From positions 88,050,348 to 88,114,347 of the forward strand of contig CM073887.1 of the NCBI GenBank assembly GCA_037176705.1: a DNA stretch of 64,000 nucleotides, given 5' to 3'. Positions within the stretch are counted from its first letter, which is position 1, and every line of letters begins with the position of its first letter. Below the pieces are notes generated by a model. The model made no database searches. It was not told the DNA's origin and saw only the letters and a list, made by a program, of their open reading frames with translations. The position numbers and the translations under genes were made by a program. Positions 12,780 to 24,304 of the stretch are shown here, piece after piece. This stretch comes from Molossus alvarezi. Taxonomy: Eukaryota > Chordata > Mammalia > Chiroptera > Molossidae.

Positions 12780-13218
12780 AATAAAACTAACCAGAAAATA
12801 ATCCTGGTCACCATACATACACATTTTGATTAATCAACTTATTGAAGGACACACCTGAAAAACTCATGAATATTCCCTGAGACCTCCTCTTGAATTCCAG
12901 CCAGCCAAAGAGAGATAAAAAAAAAAGCCTTAACACAAAGGAGTCATGGGGCGCTCTCCCAAGAGCATGTCCATGCCTTGTGTCTTTGCTGTTTTTCTCC
13001 TAAACTCTAAGGAACCCCACAAGACTTGCAACCAGGAGAGCAGCAGGCAGCAGCAGCTCAACCTGGGCTAACCCCCTAAACCTATCTCCAAGGTCCTGTT
13101 TTCTCTGACTTTTCCTCCTCTTCTGTTGCTTCCCCTGCCTTGAGCCTTTAAGCAACGCCCCCCCCCCCAACTTTGTTTCATTGTCCCCGGCTTTAATAAA
13201 CATACTCTCAAAAGCCAA
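12780..13218 (+). repeat. Possible LTR, unidentified
   Basis: Pyrimidine-rich end with CCCGGCTTTAATAAACATACTCTC then A's resembles an LTR R/U5 segment or a retroposed 3' end. No partner or internal sequence is seen. Confidence 0.3.
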
Positions 13219-13219
13219 A

Positions 13220-15059
13220 AAAAGAACATCTATCTATATACGCCGGAGAAACAGAACTACATATGCATCAGAAAATTATTTACTCAGTTTATAGACAGTA
13301 AAAAAAAAAAAATCTGTAGAGGTAAGGTCCCAATTCAGTAACTTTTCCCCAACTTAGGGAACAAAAGACCTACGGTCAAAATATATACAAAATTAGAGAA
13401 ACTGTTTATAGAAAATTAGAGGGACCATAAACTACATGTAAAAATTGCATTGTAGAAAGTTTTTAAAGTACTGAAAATAATTAAGAAAAAATATACATCA
13501 CTATTTAAAGTATCATTCATTGCATTTCTGCTAGAAGTCACATATCACAGAAGTACTTAAAAAGACATTTTCTTATGTAAATAGGACCACCAGTAACAAT
13601 GTACCATTATTGTACCAATTTTGTTTTTCAATATAACTCAAACTGGTTTTGTAAATAGTGGAAATTCCTCCCAAATTGACAATTTGTTAATCACAAATTT
13701 TAGTTTATATTTTGTTTAGACTGTTCATGGTTCAGTATCTTCCTAAGTACTACAAGAAGAAACTGGGAGAGATCATGAAAATAACAGAACTTCAATTAAT
13801 TTGTTGAGTAAGTGAGGGAATGAATAGCTATTCCAGGAGGAACTACTTTAATGCTGGAAGCCTATATGTATAGGCTTTATGTATAGTAAATATTTCTCAA
13901 GGAATTATAATTCTCTAACCTGACAGAAAAATAATTCCATGATTTATTTGTTAGTCTCAGTTCCAAAGAACTTTGTTGTACATTTTAATAAACTAAATAT
14001 AATACACTAGATAACTTTTAGTCTGTTTATTTTTAGTCATACTAAATTCAATTATACTCAGAATATTAATAAAATCCTAATAACTGTCATTTACATTTCA
14101 ATGATAAGTACGTATAGTCAGCTATTTGGCTATAGGATTACTATCACTTAATCAAATTAGATAACATATGTGAAATATTATAAGATAAACTATTACCAGC
14201 ATTCATTAAAGATCCCAAATCCATTTATATGTATTTCCTAATCTAACATGCATGAAATCATATGCACAAAGTAAAATTTTACAAAAACTATTTCAGAGAA
14301 GGACATTAATCATCTGTAACATAAATTCTTGGTGAAATAAAACCTAACCTTCACAGAAATAAATTTCTATAGTCTAAAAGCATAGTATATATCATATCTG
14401 CTATCATATTTAGTGTTTTTCAGTAACACATACATCTAACTGAACTACTATACCTGACGTACGTGGCTTTTAACTTTCTGGACATTAATTCTGTATACCT
14501 GAGAACTTAAGAAACCAGTGGAACACTGAAAAAAATGTTCAAATGAGCTAAACAACTGAGAGAGCCAGTATCCAAGTTGTTCAACTTGGTCATACATTTT
14601 GAAAAAAATATTTTTAAACTTTCATAGAACATTTAAAATATAAAAACAACATACCTTGGTCTATAGTCACTAATAATTCAAATTACTTAATTCAAGTCGT
14701 AAATGACTAAGTGGAAATATAGAGTTAAGATGTTCACAGAGCATAAAAAATATTACCATATAAATTCAGGTCTGTGTCAGTAAAATTAAAGAACACTAGC
14801 TCTAAAAAATGGATTATGAACAATAAGTTATAAATGTCAAGTTTTTAATTAAAATCTTACTTATATGGAGATGAGGTAAAAAAGCACATGCTTTCCAAAT
14901 ATTTATAGTGAGTGTTCCTATGTAAACATAAGACGAGCAATGAATGACAGAAAGAGAATATGACATACATATACCAAGAACTAATATACAGTATTCATAA
15001 ATTAGAAAGTTAAAAATAATTACCACTTGCTTAAAACATTCTCAAGAATTCCTAAATTT
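13220..15059. other. Longest repeat-free intronic block
   Basis: About 1.8 kb of AT-rich DNA with no SINE, LINE or coding signal recognised. It may be unique sequence or very old repeats. Confidence 0.5.
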
Positions 15060-15073
15060 ATCACCATGATTTT

Positions 15074-15280
15074 CTTTTCTTTTCTTTTTACTGATTTGAG
15101 AGAGAGAGGATGGGAGAGGGAGAGACAGAAATATCAATGAGAGAGAACATCGACTGTCCACCTCCTGCATGTCCCCCCTGGGGATTAGGCCCACAACCTG
15201 GTCATGTGCCGACTAGGAATCGAACCAGCAACCTCCTGGTGCATGGGTCGATGCTCAACACTGAACCACATGGACGAGCT
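15074..15280 (-). mobile_element. SINE, second type
   Basis: Reverse orientation, perfect 14-bp TSD ATCACCATGATTTT at 15060-15073 and 15281-15294. Confidence 0.93.
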
Positions 15281-15294
15281 ATCACCATGATTTT

Positions 15295-16546
15295 AATAAA
15301 CTTTTCATAAAAATATATCTAAAACCTCAGCATTTAAATTTTTACTTCAGATATTTTAAACCAAACATCACCAAATTTATAGATAGATTTGGGTTATTTT
15401 CAAACATTTGAAAATAATATTGTGAGTTGAACACTACGTTAATGGCATCTCTATTTCCCTTAAGCAGTTCCACTTTTCAAAATCCCTAAAAACTCCAGTT
15501 ATGCACAACTGCCAACCCAGGTTAAGAATAGCAATGAACCATATTCATCTGAACCACAAGACTGTCAGGTGACATACCAAGAAGTCTGACTTAACACAAA
15601 TAAAAGTATCTCCACACTGCAATGCAAAAAAGGCTTAATTCTAGCAACATGCTGTGGGGGGGTAGGGGGGAGCCTTAAGAAATCTATTGCCCATGACAAA
15701 ATCTGTTTTTGCAAAAGCCTCCATATATTCATCCAGTCATACTGTTTCACAAGTAACATCCTGTTCATTTGTTTCACTAAAGAATCTGGGGTTTTTACAG
15801 AAGCAAATTATGATTACTTTCAATTCCTTTATCTCTTCTACTATAAATATATGATTAAAGATTAAAGAAACTCAATCCAAGTATTTTGTAAACTAGGTGC
15901 TGTCCTGGCAGCTCGTGCAGACTAAGAATGCCATTTTCTTTAAGGGTGTTTTAACTCAACAAGAGCTTGGTCCTGGGCAGAGTGCTTGGGCAACCATGAC
16001 TAGTACCCAATTCTTCAACAATCTCCCCAACAAGGAACTCAGGCTCACCTAATAAACAAGAAAACAGTATTATCTCCTTTTCTCAATTTCCTTGTGTCCC
16101 AACTCTGCCATTTGTCAAGCACCCATAAACATTTCTGGAAATCATAGCAAATTTGTGTTTTCTATACCCAGATAACAAGCAACTAGAAAAGCAATCCCTA
16201 ATGATCACAGGACTCACAGCAGTCAGTATGTAAACTGGCTCACTAGTCTGAACTCTATGTTGAATTCATACTGACAAGGCTAACACACAATACTACTTTT
16301 GAATTTAAAAACTTCAATAAAACAACCATGTTACATTACTTCACTGGTTCATAAAACAGACTTTTCAGCTTGCTTTTAAAACACTGTCTTTCATTGGGTT
16401 TGTACTTTAACATATATCAACATGTTCTTCCAGAAAAACTGAAGAGTGCATCTGTGTATTATGCTGATAGAACTATTTGCAGTAACATAACTTTCTTAAT
16501 ACTATGGGCTATTAGTCCACAACCTAACAGACAATATGCTAAGATC
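15295..16546. other. Intronic DNA, nothing recognised
   Basis: Unique-looking sequence. A G-run at 15654-15670 is the only marked composition change. Confidence 0.45.
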
Positions 16547-16559
16547 AAGAATCATTCCC

Positions 16560-18565
16560 GAGGACTTCCGGTGAAGATGGCAGCATACGTAAACACGGTA
16601 TCGCGTCCTCCCACAACCACATCAAAGTTACAACTAAACTACAGAACAACCACCATTAAAAACCGCCTGAAATCAAGCTGAATAGAAGTCCTATAACTAC
16701 AGAATTAAAGCAGCAGCCACATCGAGACTGGCAGGAGGGGAGGAGGCGTGAGGGGATGGTCCCACACCCATGTGTGGCAGAAAAAATTAGGACACCTCAG
16801 TTGGGAAGGTCCTCCCTGAGGACTGAGAGGTCCCCGTCCCACACCAGACACCCCGCTCAGGGTTCCAGGGCCAGGAAGAGAATCCCCATAACTTCTGTCT
16901 GGAAAAACCGGCAGGAACTAAGGCTCAGGGAGGCTGAGGCAGCTGGAGCCCCCAGGCAGCTCCTTAAAGGGCCCGCGCACGGACTTATGGGACTCACTCC
17001 CTCTAAGTATGTAAACTGGCTCCCTCTAAGTGTGGAGAGGAGGCAGCTCAAGGGGTGCCAGAGATATACAGGAAAAACTGTGATTCCTTGAGGCCCTGCC
17101 CCACCCAACTTTTAGGCCCACCCAAGCTGTTGCCAGTTGCTTAACCATAGGATTGGCCTGTCTTGGATCCTGCTTCAGGTTTTCCTAAATTCTTTCAAAC
17201 AAGCAGCATCTGGTCTCAGCCAGCCCCACAGCTCTCCTTAAGTAATACATAGAAACAAACACAAGGAGGCAGCCAAAATGAGCAGACAAAGAAACAGGTC
17301 CCAAATCAAAGAACAGAAAAAAAAAAAACAGGAAAAGAACTAAGCGAAATGGAGATAAGCAACCTAACAGATGCTGAGTTCAAAATACTACTCATAAGGA
17401 TGCTCAATGAACTTAGTGAGAACCTCAGTGAACTTAGTGAGGGCCTCAAGAGTATAAAAAAGAACCAGTCAGAAATGATGGATGCACAGTCAGAAATGAA
17501 GGAGGCATTAACTGAAATAAAGAATAATTTACACAGATTCAATAGTAGAGTACGTAAATCCAAAAAACAAACCATAGATTTGGAATTTAAGGAAGCAAAA
17601 AACACCCAATCAGAACAGCAAAAAGAAAAAAGAGTCCAAAAAAATGAGGATAGTGTAAGGAGCCTCTGGGACAATTTCAAGCGTGCCAACATTCGCATCT
17701 TGGGGGTGCCAGAAGGAGGAGAGAGAGAACAAGAAATTGAAAACCTGTTTGAAACAATAACGGCAGAAAACTTCCCTAACTTGGTGAAGGAAACAGACAT
17801 ACAAGTCCAGGAAGTACAGAGAGTCCCAAACAAGGTGATCCCCAAGAGGCCCACACCAAGACACATCATCATCAAAATGCAAAAGGTTCAAGACAAAGAG
17901 AGAATCTTAAAAGCAGCAAGAGAAAAGCAGTTAGTTACCTATGAGGGCGTTCCCATAAGGCTGTCAGCTGAATTCTCAAAAGAAACTTTGCAGGCAAGAA
18001 GGGAGTGGCAAGAAATATTCAGAGTGATGAAAAGCAAGAACCTACAACCAAGATTACTCTATCCTGCAAAGCTGTCATTTAGAATCGATGGCCATATAAA
18101 GAGTTTCACAGACAAGGAAAAGCTAAAGGGGTTCATCACCACCAAACTGTTATATGAAATGATGAAGGGTCTTTTTGAAGACAAAGATAAAATGTATGAA
18201 CAAACAAAATGGCAATGAATACATATCTATCGACAATGGAATCTACAAACAAAATAAACAAGCAGAACAGAAACATTCTCATAGATACAGAGAACATTTT
18301 GTTGATTGCCAGACAAGAGGCGGGTTGGGGGAATGGGTGAAAAAGGTGAAGGGATTAAGAAGTACAAATTCATTGCTAGACTGACAAACCTCAAAGGGAA
18401 AGGGGTTGGAGGGTGGGAAGAAATAAAACAAAGAACTTATATGCATAACCAATGGACACAGACAATACTGTGGGGAAATGCGGGAGGGGGGAGGAGTGGG
18501 TCAATGGGGAAAAATGAGGAACATCTGCAATACATTCAACAATAAAGATTTAAAAAAAAAGAAAA
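16560..18565 (+). mobile_element. HAL1 copy 3, full structure with exact TSD
   Basis: The element starts GAGGACTTCCGGTG and ends with AATAAAGATTT and an A-tail. It is bounded by a perfect 13-bp TSD, AAGAATCATTCCC, at 16547-16559 and 18566-18578. It has the short 5'UTR form, which lacks about 550 bp present in copies 1 and 2, plus a private deletion near 17075. There is no ORF2. The exact TSD and long open ORF1 suggest it is among the youngest HAL1 copies here. Confidence 0.93.
17278..18218 (+). pseudogene. HAL1 copy 3 ORF1, nearly intact
   Basis: The family start codon is at 17278, but a stretch of twelve A's at 17317-17328 is two bases longer than in copy 4 and puts that frame into a stop at 17340. 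From an internal ATG at 17349 (MEISNLTDAEF) 289 codons are open to 18218. Visible parts are leucine and serine heptads of the coiled coil (residues 15-65), an RRM-like segment with NIRILGVPEG near residue 113, and a C-terminal domain with AEFSKETLQARREW near 205 and LLYPAKLSFRIDGHIK near 240. Translation from the internal ATG could still give a protein missing only about 24 N-terminal residues. Expression is unknown. Confidence 0.85.
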
Positions 18566-18599
18566 AAGAATCATTCCCTACATTCAATATCAGACACAC

Positions 18600-18790
18600 A
18601 GAAGAATGGCCTCTGAATCAGTCAAACTTGGATTTACATCCCAACTAGGCTACATAACTGATTGATTGTTATCTTAGATAAGTGCCTTAATTTCTCTAGT
18701 CCTCAAATTCCTCAACTCTAAGACTATCTCTATGATTAGTACAGGGATAGCGTTTTATCTCTGCAACAATTTTATAAATTACTGACATGC
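18600..18790 (+). mobile_element. MIR
   Basis: GAATCAGTCAAACTTGGATTT, TGATTGTTATCTTAGATAAG and TTAATTTCTCTAGTCCTCAAA are MIR core patterns. Confidence 0.72.
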
Positions 18791-18984
18791 TACTGGATGG
18801 AGCTAACTCGCTCGTCCAAGTACAATGCCTTCTTGTCCTACTTATAAAAACTAATTTTATTTTAATTATAATACTTTATAACTTAGTCTAATAATCCCAG
18901 TACTTATTGAGATATACAAATATCTGCCACAATGGTCTGAGCAACTTCTCCACAATTCATTAGGTAGAAACTTTAAAAACCCAT

Positions 18985-19077
18985 CTTTCATGCATGGGGG
19001 CAGAGATACATTGGACAATCTCTGAATCTTCTGCTCAATTTTGTTGGGAACCAAAACTGTTTTAAAAACTAAAGTCT
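18985..19077 (+). mobile_element. L1M 3' tail
   Basis: CTTCTGCTCAATTTTGTTGGGAACC followed by an A-rich end AAAACTAAAGTCT is the terminal 3'UTR pattern of old mammalian L1. Confidence 0.7.
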
Positions 19078-19331
19078 AGCCCTGGCCGGTTTGGCTCAGC
19101 AGTTAGAGCGTCGGCCTGCGGTCCTGAGAGACCCGGGTTCGGTTCCCGCTAAGGGCGCGTACCTCGGTTGCAGTTTGTCCCCGGCCCTGGTCGGTCGTGT
19201 GGGTGGCAGCCACTCGATGTGTTCCTTTCATATCGATGTTTCTCTCTCTCTCTCTGTTCCTCTCTCCCCCTCCCACTCTACCTGAACAAAAATGGAAAAA
19301 TGTCCTCGGGTGAGGATTAAAAAAAAAAAAA
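19078..19331 (+). mobile_element. Ves-type SINE, first of a stacked pair
   Basis: Near-consensus copy. The target AAAACTAAAGTCTA precedes it and recurs after its A-tail, at the end of an L1M relic. Confidence 0.94.
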
Positions 19332-19346
19332 AAAAAACTAAAGTCT

Positions 19347-19620
19347 AACCCTGGCTGGTATGTCTCAGTGGTTAGAGAGTGGGCTCCGAGCACTGAAGGG
19401 TCACGGGTTCGATTCTCAGTAAAGAACACACACCTTGGTTGTAGGTTTGATCCCCACCCAGTAGGGAGTGCTTGCAGGAGGCAACCAACTGATGTCTCTC
19501 TCTCTCACATCAATGTTTCTACCCACCCCACCTTCCATTCTCTCTAAAAAGCAATGGAAAAATATCCTCGGCTGAGGATTAAAAAAAAAAAATGACAAAA
19601 ATAAATAAATACATAAATAA
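19347..19620 (+). mobile_element. Ves-type SINE, second of a stacked pair
   Basis: A diverged SINE that shares the same target as its neighbour. A third AAACTAAAGTCT follows its (AAAT)-rich tail at 19621-19632. Confidence 0.9.
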
Positions 19621-19876
19621 AAACTAAAGTCTTTTTTTTTTTTAATCCACCTTTATTGTATATGTTAGAAACCTACATACGGACACAAAAGTAATCTGAA
19701 TGAGTTTACAAGGTCTAACAGATCTAAAGTTTCACAGCTCATTCATGATCTGGGTTTAAAGTAATCATATATAATGCAAGCATGTTTACTGCAGCAATAA
19801 TTATATTAAAAGGTGGGGGGACTAGACACAACTAAAATGCCCACCAATAGAAGATTTGATAAATAAATTGCAGTAC

Positions 19877-20037
19877 AGCCCTGGCCGGCTTGGCTCAGCA
19901 GTACAGTGTCGGCCCCACGGACCAATGAGTCGTGGGTTTGATTCCAGACAAGGGCATATGTACCTCGGTTGCAGCTCATCCCCGGCCCTGGTTGGGGTCA
20001 TGCGAAGCAACCAGTTGATGTGTCCCACTCGCGTCAA

Positions 20038-20093
<56 letters not shown>

Positions 20094-20160
20094 CCTTCCT
20101 CTCCCTCTCTATCTGAAAATAAATAGAAGAATATACTCAGGCAAGGATAAACAAACAAAT
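19877..20160 (+). mobile_element. Ves-type SINE
   Basis: Contains a long CT run (about 20041-20094). An AAATAAATTGCAGTAC-like TSD lies on both sides. Inserted in an L1M fragment. Confidence 0.9.
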
Positions 20161-20179
20161 AAATACATAAATTGAAGTA

Positions 20180-20352
20180 CTGTTGGCCCTTCATATCCAT
20201 GTGTTTTGCATCGTTCCACAGTTGGAAATCTGTGGTTGAGAATCTGCAGATGTGAAGGACCAACTGTATGCCATTTTATATAAGCATGCTCAGATTTTTG
20301 GTTTCCATGAGATGTCCTAAAACAAATCCCCCGTGGATATTGAGGAACAGCT
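20180..20352 (+). mobile_element. Tigger-like (Tc1/mariner) relic
   Basis: CTGTTGGCCCTTCATATCC at the left and CCGTGGATATTGAGGAACAGCTG at the right are the inverted ends of pogo/Tigger elements; CCATTTTATATAAG is the subterminal block. Internally deleted, no transposase. Confidence 0.8.
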
Positions 20353-20949
20353 GTGCATTCATTTAGTGGAATCCTGTGCAAACCTTTAAAAGGATGAGCC
20401 AGAGTTGTATATGAAGAGCTCCAAGGTAATTATTACATGAGGACGAACAAGGTTCAAAAGAATGTGTATACCATCAGATTGGGGGCAACCAAACATCAAT
20501 ATGCTTGCATATGCATTAAACACTTTCAAAAAAGACAAATAAGAAACAATACAAATATATACAATTAATTGTTTTAAAAAAAAGTGACTCCCCTGGCAAA
20601 TGAAACAGAACTGGAGAAAGAGAGACATTTACTTTTGCATTATGCTCTTCTATACCTCTGGACTTGTAGCAAAAGTTCACATTCATTTCAATAAGCACTT
20701 CTTTGACTTCCCAGGTTTTTGGACACTTTAAGGAATACAAAAAAGCTTGATAACCATCATAATCTTATGGCAGAACATGATTTGTTTTCCACCAAACATT
20801 TCAGAATAGAAAAGAACTAACTAGAGAAAAGTCTGATGGTCACTAGCTCAAATACCAGCCAACTGCCACAATACTAAAAAACAGAAGGTAAAGAAAGTGT
20901 TGCAAAACAGGAAAGCCAGTACTTGAATTAATTAGAAGTTTATTTCTCT

Positions 20950-21690
20950 GATGTCAACCTCCTAAAGTCTCTATTCACCCAGATGCTCAAATCGAAAATC
21001 TAAAAGTCACCAAGTCATGTTTCTGCTATCTCCTAAATGTCTTGAAGTAGACCACCATCGCAACCACACTGCCACCATCACAGTCTGAGCTACCATATCT
21101 CACTGTGTAGTATCTCGACCTCTCCTGCTTTCTTCCCATTTATTCTCCACAGTGCAGCCAAAGTAGGAAAATCTCAACATGTCACTCATCTACTAAAAAA
21201 CCCTGGTTACTACCCCACAGTTCCCAGGATAAAGTTCTAACATTTTAATAGACTTGACCTTTGCCTATTCTCTTCTCCCACCCCCTGCTCATATCCACTT
21301 CAATCAGTTCTTTAAGTGCAAAGTTCTCACTTCAAGCCTTCATTGTGCTTTTTCTTTGGTCTGGCATACTTTTTTTCTTTTCTTCCCCTATTAGTCTGGT
21401 TTATTTTTTACTCTGATTCTCTCCCCTACATCTGGAATAGTTCCCTCTTCCATTTGCCTCCACAGCATCTCTCCCCCACAGAGCCCTCAACTGGCATCCT
21501 CCATCCTGGTGCTTAAAAGATTACTGTTGTAAATGCCTATTTACTATCTCTATTTCTACTGGGCATAAGCCCTGTGAGGACTGGACCATACTTCTTTTGT
21601 GCACAGCTGTATTCTAGTGTCTAGTACTGTGGCTGACATTTTGTCAATAAGCCAAAGTTAATTTTTTAATGAACATTGATAAAATCCCTT
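20950..21690 (+). mobile_element. L2 3' region
   Basis: Follows L2 order: GTGCAGCCAAAGTAGGAAAA, CATGTCACTCATCTACTAAA, CCCAGGATAAAGTTCTAAC, TGGAATAGTTCCCTCTTCC, then CCCTGTGAGGACTGGACC and the terminal section. An ancient mammalian LINE. Confidence 0.85.
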
Positions 21691-22440
21691 ATCTTGAGAT
21701 CAGTTTAATGTTAAGAAAACACTAAAGAGGACTTTAGTGGTTTTTTTTTTTATAAGAATGAAAAGAAAATATCTCTTTCAGTACCTTCCTGTTCATATTT
21801 ACTCTTAGGTACATAGTCATTTCAGGGGGTACTGCATTTAGTATTCCCAACTCTTTATCCTCAAAAAGAATAATCATTCTAAACATCATATAAACTAAAC
21901 AATCCTCTTTTCTCTCTCCTCCCAATATTTGAGGGAGGGGTCTAAGTCTTAACACATATGCATACCGCCTTGAAATCTCTAAAACTTACGCCAGGGACCG
22001 CACGTTTTTGGGCAAACTGCATGTTAGGCTCTGAGCTGCACTCATTTGAACCAGCAGATATCCATTCCCCAGCTACTTCAAGAATATAGAACAGTGTGCT
22101 GTTTTTTGAACTTCGACCCTCAGGGCGAAGAGTCACAAATGCAATAATCCTATATTACCCTGAGTTTCAAAAACTGAAATAGCTAATGCAAGTGCAAACA
22201 CGAAGTTAACTCATGCGTGGTCTGCAACGTTTGGGCAGGAAAACACGAGTTAGCTTGTGAGCGGTCAAAAATGTGTTAAATATTAGGGAGATTTTATGGG
22301 AAACTACCAGAATATTTAACTTTAAATGCCCCCGCTTTTTTTCCTTTAACTTTCGCTCTCAGTGCTGATCAAATTTACATGTATAAATCTTTTGTTTTTT
22401 TGTTTTTTTTAATTACAGTTTGGGCTCCAACCTTTATTAA
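21691..22440. other. Intronic DNA with preserved CpGs
   Basis: No repeat recognised. The part 21960-22350 keeps about a dozen CpGs in an otherwise CpG-poor intron and includes a minus-strand open segment (22136-21990) ending at a GTAAGT donor. Confidence 0.45.
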
Positions 22441-22449
22441 GCTTTAGAC

Positions 22450-22600
22450 ATCATTTAAGCTCCTTAAACCTCTATCTGTTCCCCCTAAAATGGTTAATAA
22501 AATTTCTCTCCTCTACCAACCTTGATCACAGGTTGTTGGGAGAATCAGATAATTTACATGAAAGCAATCTGTAAACTATTACTTCTGGTTTTGTCTACTT
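22450..22600 (+). mobile_element. MIR fragment
   Basis: TTAAACCTCTATCTGTTCCCC, AAAATGGTTAATAAAATTTC and GGTTGTTGGGAGAATCAGAT match the 3' half of MIR. Confidence 0.7.
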
Positions 22601-22651
22601 GAAAATAAGGCATTTATTCTGTAAGAAACCTAGACAACCAGCATGAATAAT

Positions 22652-22741
22652 AGCCCTGGTCAGGTGGCTCAGCTGGTTGGAGAGTCATCCCCATACACTA
22701 AAAGTTTTTGGGTTCCATTCCCAGTCAGAGCATATACTTAG
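22652..22741 (+). mobile_element. Ves-type SINE, left part split by the ERV
   Basis: Head and promoter boxes of a SINE, running to CATATACTTAG where the ERV begins. The missing right part is at 25598-25772, which places the SINE before the ERV in time. Confidence 0.9.
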
Positions 22742-23112
22742 TGTCCGATGGCCTGGGGGTCTGGCGCCAGGCAAAGTGCTCGACCATTGTCTCCTTGCTC
22801 AGCCTTGTCTCCCACCCTGAACGGCCTGCCTCTAGGCTATAGATTAACTCCCATCTTGCTCTTATCGATTCACATTCCAGAGGCTCCATGCATAGCCCCC
22901 GCAGGGCCAAACCCTAAGGGACAAATTCCAGCTGCAACAGGCAGATATAAAAGACACAAGCCCCTACATTGAGCGCGGCTTCTAGGACTCGACCCCCGGA
23001 GTCTGTGAACCCGCCCGGAGTGTACCCAATAAAGCCTGATCCCTGTTTATTCGGCTGATTGGCTCTCCAGTCTCTTCTCTGTTTTATTCGGCGGCGCCCC
23101 CGATTCCTTACA
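22742..23112 (+). repeat. ERV 5' LTR
   Basis: The LTR starts TGTCCG and ends TTACA, giving the usual TG...CA ends. A TATA box (TATAAAAG) lies at 22946-22953 and a poly(A) signal AATAAA at 23028-23033, so U3 is about 230 bp and R begins near 22975. Two bases separate the LTR end from the primer-binding site. The LTR is compact and relatively rich in CpG. Confidence 0.9.
22946..22953 (+). promoter_or_regulatory. LTR TATA box
   Basis: TATAAAAG is placed about 80 bp before the LTR poly(A) signal, as expected for a U3 core promoter. Initiation would fall near 22975. Confidence 0.75.
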
Positions 23113-23114
23113 TC

Positions 23115-23132
23115 TGGTGCCGAAACCCGGGA
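23115..23132 (+). other. Primer-binding site, tRNA-Phe
   Basis: The 18 bases TGGTGCCGAAACCCGGGA are the exact complement of the 3' end of mammalian tRNA-Phe including CCA. The site sits two bases after the LTR end, the standard position for first-strand priming. Confidence 0.93.
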
Positions 23133-23596
23133 GGAGGGTTTTGTGACCTGGCCTGGCCTTTTTGGTTGGGTCGAGAGTCCCCCTCCTCTCCCTGCGCCGC
23201 CACCCGTCTTCTGGATTCGGAATCTCCCTCAACCCAGCACCGACTTCGGAGCCAGGCTCCAAAACCGTAAGTCGTTTCACTCTTTCTCGGGGGTTTTCGG
23301 AGCCAGTCTCCAAACCCATCGGAGCCAGGCTCCAAAACCGTTTCGCTTTTTTCGGGGGTTTCGATCTGTCATCCGTCCGGGGCTCGGGTCTCCCGTCCAA
23401 ACCTTGGCCAAGTCGGGACGCCCCCGCCTCTCCGCCGGAGTTCCAGGAACTCCCGGTCTGAAGCTCCTTCTAGGGACGCCTGAGGCTCCTTCACGACCAC
23501 CCTGTCCATCCAGGACAGACATCCGTCCGGGGACAGGCATTCAAAAGGGACGCCTTTTGTATGTCCGCTCTCCCGACACTCAAAGCCCCTGTCGCC
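23133..23596 (+). other. ERV leader with palindromic repeats and possible splice donor
   Basis: This non-coding leader of about 460 bp lies between the primer-binding site and the gag ATG. The palindrome GGAGCCAGGCTCC occurs at about 23248-23260 and again near 23321-23333, with a one-base variant between them, within an imperfect tandem repeat. Palindromes here are typical of dimerisation and packaging stem-loops. GTAAGT at 23267-23272 could be the major splice donor. Function is inferred from position only. Confidence 0.6.
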
Positions 23597-24304
23597 ATGG
23601 GCAATTCCGAATCCAGACTCGACCGTAAGACCCCCCTCGGGTGTCTCCTCGAAAATTTTTCCAAATTGGGATATTCTCAGAGTCTACACAAGGCACCGGA
23701 AAAGATTCTGAAGTCCCTTATATTCAGGCTTTGTTGGATGCACTCCGCCCGCCCCCCCCCCCAGATAATCCCCTCAGTTCCCCTGTCGCTGCCCACACCC
23801 GATCCCACACACCCACAGGGCCACTGTCCTTGCCTCCCACTTCATTTCCCAGTCCACCCCTGATATCAGAAAGAAGCTCAAGAAGGTTGAGGAGAGCCCC
23901 GAAACTCCCATCCAAGACCTGGTAAAAATGGCCTTTAAGGTTTTAATGCCCGGGAGGAGACGGCTGAAGCAGCCCGCCAGGCGAGGCTCCAGCAGAAGGT
24001 AAGCCTCCAAACCCAGGCTCTGGTAGCCGCCCTACGGCAGGCAGGGGACCCGAAAAGACACCAGGCCCCAAAAGGGGGACCTCGCTCGCCTGCAGGCGCC
24101 TGTTTCAAATGCGGCAAGGAAGGCCACTGGGCCAAAGCCTGCCCACAGCCCAGGCCACCTACCAAGCCCTGCCCCCAATGCAAACAAATGGGACACTGGA
24201 AGTCGGACTGCCGGACTCTGGCTCAATCCTCAGCACCTCAATGCTGGGGAAATGAGACCCAGGATTTCCCAGCATTGGAGCTACTAGGGCTCATGGACGA
24301 CTGA
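23597..24304 (+). pseudogene. ERV gag remnant (MA start and nucleocapsid)
   Basis: Gag is the viral structural polyprotein. The ATG at 23597 begins MGNSES, a myristoylation-type start as in gammaretroviral matrix, and about 40 residues follow before the frame is lost near 23690. Capsid with its major homology region is missing; only a few hundred bases of disordered frame separate matrix from the C-terminal part. Two CCHC zinc knuckles follow ([14 protein letters not shown] at 24101-24142 and [14 protein letters not shown] at 24170-24211). Gag ends at a UGA at 24302-24304, in frame with protease. Two knuckles differ from the single one of murine leukaemia virus but occur in several class I ERVs. 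It is much shorter than a full gag of about 500 residues, so it is a deleted pseudogene. Confidence 0.85.

Larger units (their letters stand above)
19640..20760 (+). mobile_element. L1M 3' fragment
   Basis: GCAGCAATAATTATATTAAAAGG, CCCACCAATAGAAGATTTGA and later AAAAGGATGAGCCAGAG match the old L1 ORF2-to-3'UTR region. It is interrupted by a SINE and a Tigger-like element; the left boundary is uncertain. Confidence 0.7.
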
